A stretch of 5,262 bases of DNA from JBBRUG01 sp038247995 (GTDB taxonomy: Bacteria > Chloroflexota > Chloroflexia > Chloroflexales > Chloroflexaceae), in contig JBBRUG010000383.1 of the NCBI GenBank assembly GCA_038247995.1, positions 1 to 5,262 on the forward strand, read 5' to 3'. Made by a program: the position numbers and the translations under genes. The notes beneath the pieces were generated by a model. It made no database searches. It was given only the letters and a program-made list of their open reading frames with translations, and was not told where the DNA came from. Each line of letters starts with the position of its first letter. Within the stretch, counting starts at the first letter, position 1. Positions 1 through 5,262 of the stretch are shown piece by piece.

Positions 1-126
1 AGTCCGCAGTCCGCAGTCCGCAGTCCGCAGTGCGCAGTCCGCAGTCCGCAGTGAGCAGTGAGCAGTCCGCAGTCCGCAGTCCGCAGTGCGCAGTCCGCAG
101 TCCGCAGTGAGCAGTCCGCAGTCCTC
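1..126. repeat. Heptamer tandem array (AGTCCGC family) with a higher-order period
   Basis: Seen directly: eighteen consecutive 7-bp units without a slip. Writing C for AGTCCGC, G for AGTGCGC and A for AGTGAGC, units 1-17 read CCCCGCCA ACCCGCCA C, followed by AGTCCTC (120-126) and degenerate units (AGCCCTC at 127-133). Units 2-8 (8-56) and 10-16 (64-112) are identical, giving a 56-bp higher-order period. The array continues past the left edge, so its full length is unknown. It overlaps the TGA stop (125-127) of the transporter gene and occupies that gene's downstream side. Read on the minus strand the units contain no stop codon in any frame. Heptameric short tandem repeats of this kind are known from cyanobacteria and filamentous Chloroflexota. 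No function can be assigned. Confidence 0.97.
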
Positions 127-1381
127 AGCCCTCACCTAGCGCCGCCCGCGGATCGGCCACCCGCCGATGGAGCATCACCGTGCCGGCCATGCCCACCAGC
201 GCCAGGATCACGAAGATAAACTGGTAACTGGTGAAGGTCGCCAGGCCGCCCACCAGCAATGGCCCGAGCGCTGCCACCGGCGCGAGCGCCGTATTGGCCA
301 CACCAATGTAAGTTGGGCGAATGGCGGGCGGGCTAAAGGCAAACACCAGGGTGAAGCCCGAGAGTTGGTAGCCAGCTTGTGCCGTGCCGACCAGCATGAA
401 GATCGGCACGAACCACCAGGCCGCCGGCGCCACGACCGCCAGCAGCAGTGCCGCGACGCCCACCAGCGTTGAGAGTTCGAGCACCTGCTTGTGGCCCCAG
501 CGGTCGGCCAGGGCGCCGAGGCCGATATTGGCCACAGCCTGCGCGCCGAGCAATGCTGCCGTAAAAAGGCCGATCTGCGCCGCCGGCGGGCTGAAGCGTT
601 CCAGCGCCGAGGCAGTGAGGAAGCTATGACCCACCAGGCCGAGCGCAATCGCCGTGCGGGCGATCAAGTAGCGCCGAAAGCGATCGTCCTGGCGCAATAA
701 CGGCCCGATCCCGCGCAAGAACGTGCGCAGGCTCTGGCGTGGCGCCGGCGGCTGATCCACCTCTACCGTCAAGCTCAGGAAGATATACGACACAACCATA
801 AAGCCGAAGCAGATCAGCGCCAGGATGCCCGCGCTCTGGGGGAATGGCTGTGTCGCCAATACCCAGCCTGCAATCACGGCGCCGCCCACGCCAAGCAACC
901 CGCCGATGCCGGCCTGCAGGCCGAAGAAGATGCCCCAGGAGCGTTCGGGGATGAGCCGGGCGATGAAATCTTGCCAGGCTGTGGAGGTAAGCCCGGCGCT
1001 CAACGCGAAGATTGTGTAGAGGGTGAAGATTACGCCAAGCAGGACGACTGCCGGCAGATCGGGCAGAAAGATCAGCACCAGGCCGAGGAAGAGGAATGGC
1101 AACCGCTCACCGATCGTCGCGCGTAAGATCCACGGCTTGCGGCGGGGTTGCGCCGCGATCATCGGTGCAACGAACAGGCCCGGCAACAACCACCCGGCAT
1201 AAAACAGGGCCGGGATCAGCCCTTGCAACCAGCGTGCATCCGAGATGCGCTCGACAATCAGCGGCAGCACGGTAAACCGCGAGACCATGCTGATTCCAAG
1301 CGTGAAGGCGCTCCCGTCGAGGACATTCAGCCAAAAATTCCGTCGGGCGATCCGCGAGTCGATGAACTGGGGCGCTTCCAT
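125..1381 (-). CDS. MFS transporter, 12 transmembrane helices, substrate unknown
   Basis: This 418-residue inner-membrane protein is of major facilitator superfamily type. Hydrophobic segments fall at about residues 16-44, 52-76, 93-107, 110-132, 151-177, 184-206, 236-259, 268-291, 299-318, 322-346, 355-382 and 386-404, with a polar central loop at about 207-235: the usual 6+6 pattern and normal length. The loop 8-9 copy of motif A is clear (GALADRWGHKQ, 289-299); the loop 2-3 copy is degenerate (Gln-Pro-Arg-Arg-Lys, 78-82). The ATG at 1381 is preferred because the next Met (residue 32) would cut helix 1, but no Shine-Dalgarno sequence precedes it. The last codons and the TGA stop merge into the heptamer array. 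It lies 95 bp downstream of the cyclase gene on the same strand. Substrate and direction cannot be read from the sequence; a multidrug or sugar efflux role would be a guess. Confidence 0.9.
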   Translation of the reverse strand: MEAPQFIDSRIARRNFWLNVLDGSAFTLGISMVSRFTVLPLIVERISDARWLQGLIPALFYAGWLLPGLFVAPMIAAQPRRKPWILRATIGERLPFLFLGLVLIFLPDLPAVVLLGVIFTLYTIFALSAGLTSTAWQDFIARLIPERSWGIFFGLQAGIGGLLGVGGAVIAGWVLATQPFPQSAGILALICFGFMVVSYIFLSLTVEVDQPPAPRQSLRTFLRGIGPLLRQDDRFRRYLIARTAIALGLVGHSFLTASALERFSPPAAQIGLFTAALLGAQAVANIGLGALADRWGHKQVLELSTLVGVAALLLAVVAPAAWWFVPIFMLVGTAQAGYQLSGFTLVFAFSPPAIRPTYIGVANTALAPVAALGPLLVGGLATFTSYQFIFVILALVGMAGTVMLHRRVADPRAALGEG

Positions 1382-1384
1382 AAT

Positions 1385-1473
1385 GTTGAGGACTCAGGAT
1401 TCAAGCTTCAGAAACTCGGCGCAAGTGTACCACCTTCTCCTGACTCCTGAATCCTGTCTCCTGAATCCTCAAC
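1385..1473. repeat. Imperfect inverted repeat built from a second heptamer family
   Basis: Seen directly: 1438-1472 is five heptamers on the + strand (TCCTGAC, TCCTGAA, TCCTGTC, TCCTGAA, TCCTCAA). The opposite strand at 1399-1386 carries TCCTGAG TCCTCAA. The arms 1385-1403 and 1455-1473 are inverted copies matching at 16 of 19 positions, separated by 51 bp. The right arm ends 3 bp from the TAG stop of the cyclase gene, and the left arm ends 3 bp before the ATG of the transporter gene, so the arms nearly fill the intergenic space. No T-tract follows, so it is not a classical rho-independent terminator, although read-through RNA could fold here. Confidence 0.9.
1424..1451 (-). promoter_or_regulatory. 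Possible extended -10 promoter for the transporter gene
   Basis: On the minus strand, TGG-TACACT (1432-1424) resembles an extended -10 (TGn plus a hexamer matching TATAAT at 4 of 6). Sixteen bases upstream, TTCAGG (1451-1446) matches TTGACA at 3 of 6 and falls inside the heptamer array. Transcription would start roughly 35 bases before the ATG. This is pattern matching only, and the transporter could equally be read from the cyclase transcript. Confidence 0.22.
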
Positions 1474-1476
1474 GTG

Positions 1477-4400
1477 CTATCTCTCCAGCGCCTCGGCAAC
1501 AGCCTGCTCCGGGCTCATCGCCCCACCCTCGGCGGTAGCGGCGGCCTGTTCGTTCGCACTCAGATCTGTGCGCGCCGGAGCGAGGTCGGCGTCGAGTTGG
1601 GCTTGCTCAGGCGGCGAGAGTGGCGAGCCGGTCGCTTCGCGCAGGGCGGCGGCGGCGGCAACCAGACGCAGGGCGCGTGCGGGTTGGCCGATGCGTCCGG
1701 CCAGCACGCCGCTGTCTTCAAGGAGATACGCCAGCGCCCAGCGATCGCCCAGATCGCTGTTCATCGTTAGCGCTTCGTGGTAGAGCGCACGCGCCGGCCC
1801 GTAGTCGCGCTCGGCGCTGGCCACTTTGCCCAGGTTGTTTAGCGAGATCGCAATTGCCTGACGGTCGCCGGTGGCCCGTTCGAGGCCGAGCGACTCTTCA
1901 ATGTAGCTCCGTGCCTGCGCGAAATCGCCGGTTTCAATCGCAAGCATGCCCAGGTTGCCCAGCGAGTTGGCGATCCAGAGCGGATTGCCGGCCGCACGCC
2001 GCACCTCCAGGCTTTCGCTGAAGCGCTGCCGCGCCTGTTCGACATTGCCCTGGTGGAACGCCACGATCCCCAGGTTGCTCAGGGTTTTACCCACCATCAC
2101 CAGGTTGCCGAGTTCGCGCTGAATGGCCAGACTGGCATCATAGCGGGCCTGAGCCAGATCGTACTCGCCGGTGTGCATTGCGGTTGAGCCGACGTAGTTG
2201 AGCGCATCGGCGAGGCCGGCCCGGTCGTTGAGGGCCGTAAAGGTCGCCATAGCCTGGTCGAGCCAGGTTCGCGCTTCGGCGAAGCGCCCCTGTTTGCGCA
2301 GGAGTTCGCCGATCAATGCGCGGGCGCGGGCGGCGGCGCGTTCGTCGGCCTGGGCCAGATTCAGGTTCAGTGCCGCTTCGTAGCGCGCATAGGCTTTGTC
2401 CCAGCGCCCGACGACCTCAAGCACACCGCCGAGGCGCAACAGCGCTTCGGCTTGCTCGTCGGCCGGCAACAGTGCTAACAGCCGTTCGAAGTAGTCGATC
2501 GCGGCCGTGTTCGCATACAGCGCCTGGGCTGCGCTGCCCGCCCGCAACAAGTATTCGCGCCGCTTGGCCAGATTCGCGCTGCGGTCGTAGTGAAAAGCCA
2601 GCAGGTCCACCAGTTGATCCTGGCCGATGCTGCTCTGCTCTAGGTATTGCCCAATCTCTTCGTGAATGACGGCCCGCGTGGCAAACGGCAGGCTCGCGTA
2701 GGTTACTTCCTGGGTGACAATGTGCTTAAACAGGTAGACCAGTTCCGGCTCGGGCGTGTCGAGTGGGGTGAGTTCGAGGGCACTGAGATCTTCCAGGTCG
2801 CGGCGCACCCGCTCTTGCTGGCCAAAAAATGCGTCGATACCCCAGAGGATGGATGCCCGAAAGAGCCGTCCAATCACGCTGGCGACCTTAATCAGGCTCT
2901 TCTGGTTTTCGCTCAGGCGATCGATCCGGCTGAGGATCAGGCTATGCAAACTAGCGGGCAATTCCATTGTGGCCAGGGCCGTCGCGTCGCGTGGATCGAC
3001 ACCCTGATCGCGCATGTAGTTCAGCAATTCTTCGACATAAAAGGGGTTGCCCTGGGTGCGCTCGTTCACCCGTGCCACCAGATCGTCGGGTACGGCGGTA
3101 AGATCGCCAAAGAACTGGCTGAGTTTAAGCCGCACGAGGGTGGCCACTTCGTCGGGCAGCAGGCTGTCGAGCGGCAGTTCACGGAAGTAGCTGAAGGCGT
3201 TTACCCGCGGCGCGGTGAGCCGTTGCAGTTGCGGCGGTCGGTAGGCCATCAGCATGAGCACCGGCAGGTGCACAATTGCGCGCCCCAAAACCTCCAGCAG
3301 ATCGTGGCTGAGCGGGTCGATCCAGTGGCAATCTTCCAGCACGATCAACAGCGGGAGTTCTTTTGCGCGGGCGCGCAAACAGCTTACCAGCATCGCTTCG
3401 AGCGACTCTTTACGCAGCCGGGCGTCGAAGTCGCGGGTCAGTTCGTTATCGGGGATCGCCAGATTCAGCACGGCGCCGAGCAGTGGCAAGCGGGGCAGTA
3501 GCGCCGGGTCGATCCGCGCCAAGGCAACACTCAGCACGGCGATCTGATCGCTGCTTGGCGCGCTCGGATCAAGCGCAAAAAATGCGCGCCAGATACTCTG
3601 CCAGACGAGGTAGGGCGTGTTGATCCCGTACGAATGGCACTCGCCGCCATAGACAAGAAGCTGACGCATCCCGGCCTCGCGCACGACCTCGGCCACCAGG
3701 CGCGATTTGCCCATGCCCGCTTCGGCGCTTATGCCGATAATCTGGCCATACCCTTGCATAGCCAGTTCGAGCCGGCGGATCGTAAAATCCAGTTCAGTCC
3801 GGCGGCCCACCATCGGCAGCGCGTAACGCGGTTCGTGCAAGCGAATCGCCGTATGATCAACGCCGATCAGCCGACACGTGCTGATCGGGTCGGCTTTGCC
3901 CTTTACGCTGATCGGCGCCCGCGCCTCCCAGGTGAAGCGATCGCCGGTGCTGCGCCGCAAGGCCTGGCTGACGATGATCTGGCCGGCCGGGGCGTGCTGC
4001 ATGAGCCGGGCGGCGAGGTTGACTTCATCGCCAAGGGCGCCGTACGTGCGCCGGGTGATCCCGCCATACGCGCCGGCGCGCACGCGGCCCTGGCTCAGGC
4101 CGATCTGCACCGGCGCCAGGTAGGCCAGGCGCGGCTCGCGCAATTCGAGGGCGGCCATCATCGCCCGCACAGCGTCGTCTTCGTGGGCAATCGGCGCGCC
4201 GAAGGCCGCATAGATAAAGCTGCCCTTGTCGCCGATGGTCACCTGGAGGATGTAGGCGTCGTAGGCGCGCAAAATCCGTTGCGCCCAGGTAATGAAGGCG
4301 TCGAGTTTGTGTTGCGCCAGCGGATCGTGGTCGTAGTCGATCCCACCGAAGCTGAGGAACAACACAACCGCTGGGCGCAACTCGGTGAGGAAGGCGCCCA

Positions 4401-5193
4401 TCCCGGCCCGCAACCGCTCAAAGACCGGCGGCAGCATCCAGGCGCGATACCGGCTTTCGTCGAGCGCAGTTTCAGGCAGGGTCGGCCAGGGGGCAGGCGG
4501 CACCACTGCGCGCAGGGCTTGCAGCAGTGCGAAGCGTTCGCCACTTTCGGCATCCTCGCGCCACTCGGCAATAACGGCCAGGTCGCCCAGCGCTGTTGCC
4601 GTGGCCGTATCAATAAGTACATCGCCCTTCTGGGCTATATGTTCGGCGGCGGCCATGCGTTCCACCGTCGCGCCGGCCAGCACGTCGATTGTCTGAATCC
4701 CGGGATCGCCCACGAGAAAGCGCCGCACCGGGCCGCTTGCCACACCGACTTTGATCGTCAGGCTCACCGTACCGGCGCCGGGAATGTCGATCGTCTGGAA
4801 CGCCGTCATCGCCTGCTGGAGCGCCAGGGCGCAGGCAGAAGACCGCACCCCCGCCGCTGGTGCGGCTCCCCCTCTCCCGCTAACGGGAGAGGGGGTTGGG
4901 GGGTGCGGGTCATCATCAAACCAACACGTAATCGCATCGCCGGCGAAGCCGATCACAGTGCCGCCATAGCGGTCGATCGCGGCGATTAGCGCATCGTACA
5001 CCTGATTGAGTTGGCGTGGCAACTCCTCAGCACCGCGCTGCGGGCCCAGCAGGCGCACCAACAACTCCGTCAGGGGCGTGAAGCCGGAGATGTCCGCGAA
5101 TAAGGCCGCGCCATTGCTGCGCTCGGGAAGCTCCCGCCCCTCGGCCAGCGCCTGCCGCCGATCCATTGGGATGTAGGCGATTGGTGATTCCAT
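1477..5193 (-). CDS. Soluble adenylyl cyclase-like protein: tandem class III cyclase domains, STAND-type NTPase and TPR repeats
   Basis: This 1238-residue protein has no signal peptide or membrane segment, so it is probably cytoplasmic. Domain 1 (about 26-225) has FADISGFT with metal-ligand Asp34 and FAGDAI with Asp86, but lacks the VNxAAR motif. Domain 2 (about 272-445) has Ser281 at the first metal position, and carries Asp322-Lys323 and VNLAAR with Asn392 and Arg396. One composite active site at the domain 1/2 interface is therefore expected, as in mammalian ADCY10; the product (cAMP or otherwise) is inferred. The NTPase (about 458-725) has Walker A AEAGMGKS (490-497, Lys496), Walker B LLIVLED (Asp621) followed by WID, and a GNPFYVEELL motif (715-724). 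TPR-like units span about 876-1190. The C-terminal tail ending MSPEQAVAEALER is of the type seen in related ATPase/LuxR proteins, so the gene looks complete. An in-frame GTG at 5247 would add 18 residues; the ATG at 5193 has a better ribosome site and gives the N-terminus (MDRRQALAEG nearby) I recall from relatives. Odd: a 22-residue palindrome-encoded insert at 96-117. Confidence 0.93.
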   Translation of the reverse strand: MESPIAYIPMDRRQALAEGRELPERSNGAALFADISGFTPLTELLVRLLGPQRGAEELPRQLNQVYDALIAAIDRYGGTVIGFAGDAITCWFDDDPHPPTPSPVSGRGGAAPAAGVRSSACALALQQAMTAFQTIDIPGAGTVSLTIKVGVASGPVRRFLVGDPGIQTIDVLAGATVERMAAAEHIAQKGDVLIDTATATALGDLAVIAEWREDAESGERFALLQALRAVVPPAPWPTLPETALDESRYRAWMLPPVFERLRAGMGAFLTELRPAVVLFLSFGGIDYDHDPLAQHKLDAFITWAQRILRAYDAYILQVTIGDKGSFIYAAFGAPIAHEDDAVRAMMAALELREPRLAYLAPVQIGLSQGRVRAGAYGGITRRTYGALGDEVNLAARLMQHAPAGQIIVSQALRRSTGDRFTWEARAPISVKGKADPISTCRLIGVDHTAIRLHEPRYALPMVGRRTELDFTIRRLELAMQGYGQIIGISAEAGMGKSRLVAEVVREAGMRQLLVYGGECHSYGINTPYLVWQSIWRAFFALDPSAPSSDQIAVLSVALARIDPALLPRLPLLGAVLNLAIPDNELTRDFDARLRKESLEAMLVSCLRARAKELPLLIVLEDCHWIDPLSHDLLEVLGRAIVHLPVLMLMAYRPPQLQRLTAPRVNAFSYFRELPLDSLLPDEVATLVRLKLSQFFGDLTAVPDDLVARVNERTQGNPFYVEELLNYMRDQGVDPRDATALATMELPASLHSLILSRIDRLSENQKSLIKVASVIGRLFRASILWGIDAFFGQQERVRRDLEDLSALELTPLDTPEPELVYLFKHIVTQEVTYASLPFATRAVIHEEIGQYLEQSSIGQDQLVDLLAFHYDRSANLAKRREYLLRAGSAAQALYANTAAIDYFERLLALLPADEQAEALLRLGGVLEVVGRWDKAYARYEAALNLNLAQADERAAARARALIGELLRKQGRFAEARTWLDQAMATFTALNDRAGLADALNYVGSTAMHTGEYDLAQARYDASLAIQRELGNLVMVGKTLSNLGIVAFHQGNVEQARQRFSESLEVRRAAGNPLWIANSLGNLGMLAIETGDFAQARSYIEESLGLERATGDRQAIAISLNNLGKVASAERDYGPARALYHEALTMNSDLGDRWALAYLLEDSGVLAGRIGQPARALRLVAAAAALREATGSPLSPPEQAQLDADLAPARTDLSANEQAAATAEGGAMSPEQAVAEALER
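1624..2343 (-). repeat. Six in-phase 120-bp units encoding 40-residue TPR repeats
   Basis: Residues 951-1190 divide into six units of exactly 40 residues with no indel. Most end in a short Gly/Asn/Asp turn (LND, LGN, AGN, TGD, LGD, TGS), and the middle ones carry an (S/G/N)NLG core. At DNA level the + strand string CCCAGGTTG recurs at 1829, 1949 and 2069, exactly 120 bp apart. This is the 40-residue spacing of TPR_12-type repeats. About two less regular units precede it (residues 876-950). Known role of the fold: protein-protein interaction or sensing; no partner can be named. Confidence 0.88.
4843..4908. repeat. 66-bp three-stem palindromic element inserted in frame in cyclase domain 1
   Basis: Seen directly: a 10-bp perfect outer stem (4843-4852 CCGCACCCCC with 4899-4908) encloses two perfect hairpins. 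The first is 4853-4857/4862-4866 (GCCGC, loop TGGT). The second is 4868-4879/4884-4895 (CCCCCTCTCCCG, loop CTAA). Only two loops and four linker bases (4867, 4896-4898) are unpaired, so either strand can fold as a three-way junction. The element coincides exactly with codons 96-117 of the cyclase and encodes a Pro/Gly-rich peptide starting PHPPTPSPVSGRGG. That peptide resembles the translation of palindromic interspersed repeats often seen in environmental bacterial genomes. No target duplication is obvious in the flanks, and no GTAG tetranucleotide typical of RAYT-linked REPs is seen. Confidence 0.88.
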
Positions 5194-5196
5194 ATG

Positions 5197-5203
5197 CCCA
5201 CCT
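5197..5203 (-). promoter_or_regulatory. Ribosome binding site supporting the ATG start at 5193
   Basis: On the minus strand AGGTGGG precedes the ATG by three bases (AGGTG by five). The spacing is slightly short but acceptable, and no comparable site precedes the upstream GTG at 5247. I see no convincing promoter hexamers in the 69 bases between the ATG and the window edge. Confidence 0.5.
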
Positions 5204-5262
5204 GCTGCTGTAGATAACCATATGGTGCGAGCGTCTAAGCGCCGCACGCTTCCGCTTCAGGC

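Noticed and set aside
1..126. CRISPR array
   Set aside because: Units are 7 bp and directly abutting, with no spacers.
1385..1473. Rho-independent terminator after the cyclase gene
   Set aside because: The inverted arms are imperfect, 51 bp apart and not followed by a T-tract; they are explained by the heptamer repeats.
2647..3501. 284-residue open frame on the + strand
   Set aside because: It is in the same antisense, codon-aligned frame as the previous one and lies over the NTPase and helical region; no motif and no supporting start signal.
4843..4908. tRNA or other cloverleaf RNA gene
   Set aside because: The stems do not have tRNA arm lengths, there is no T-loop or CCA-like end, and the segment lies in frame within a clear coding region.
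3634..4989. 451-residue open frame on the + strand inside the cyclase gene
   Set aside because: It is codon-aligned and antisense to the cyclase, so it stays open merely because TTA, CTA and TCA codons are rare in this GC-rich gene. Its product is rich in His/Arg/Gln/Gly with no recognisable domain, while the minus strand shows clear family motifs.
5190..5225. CCATATG direct repeat (5190-5196 and 5218-5224; the second is the palindrome CCATATGG) as a possible operator
   Set aside because: A 7-bp match, one copy of which includes the start codon, is too short to claim; no further symmetry or clear promoter nearby.
5194..5247. Upstream GTG start giving 18 extra residues on the cyclase
   Set aside because: There is no ribosome site before it, the extra residues look random, and the ATG at 5193 has AGGTGGG just upstream.

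Overview
The window is GC-rich by eye and tightly packed. It suggests a filamentous Chloroflexota bacterium (Chloroflexales type). That is an inference from three things: the style of the large cyclase/ATPase/TPR protein, the heptamer tandem repeats, and a Pro/Gly-coding palindrome of a kind scattered through such genomes. No rRNA or other marker gene is present to settle it.

Layout, left to right on the + strand. Positions 1-126 hold a heptamer tandem array (AGTCCGC, AGTGCGC, AGTGAGC units) that runs off the left edge and overlaps the stop codon of the first gene. Positions 125-1381 (minus) encode a 418-residue, 12-helix MFS transporter of unknown substrate. Positions 1382-1476 are a 95-bp spacer built mostly from a second, related heptamer family arranged as an inverted repeat. 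Positions 1477-5193 (minus) encode a 1238-residue multidomain signalling protein. Positions 5194-5262 are its upstream leader, with a Shine-Dalgarno-like site and an in-frame stop at 5257-5259 that rules out an N-terminal fusion. There is no gene-free stretch over 300 bases, and I see no RNA gene, CRISPR array or transposase.

The large protein has the order cyclase homology domain 1, cyclase homology domain 2, P-loop NTPase (STAND/AAA_16 type), then about eight TPR-like repeats. This is the order seen in mammalian soluble adenylyl cyclase (ADCY10). The catalytic residues are split between the domains as in that enzyme: two metal aspartates in domain 1, and the Lys and Asn/Arg set in domain 2. 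Several specificity and bicarbonate-contact positions appear changed.

The most unusual structure is a 66-bp element at 4843-4908. It is made almost wholly of three perfect stems that can fold as a three-way junction, and it sits in frame as exactly 22 codons within cyclase domain 1, only nine residues after the second metal aspartate. The two genes are co-directional (cyclase first, transporter second), but nothing in the sequence proves that they work together.
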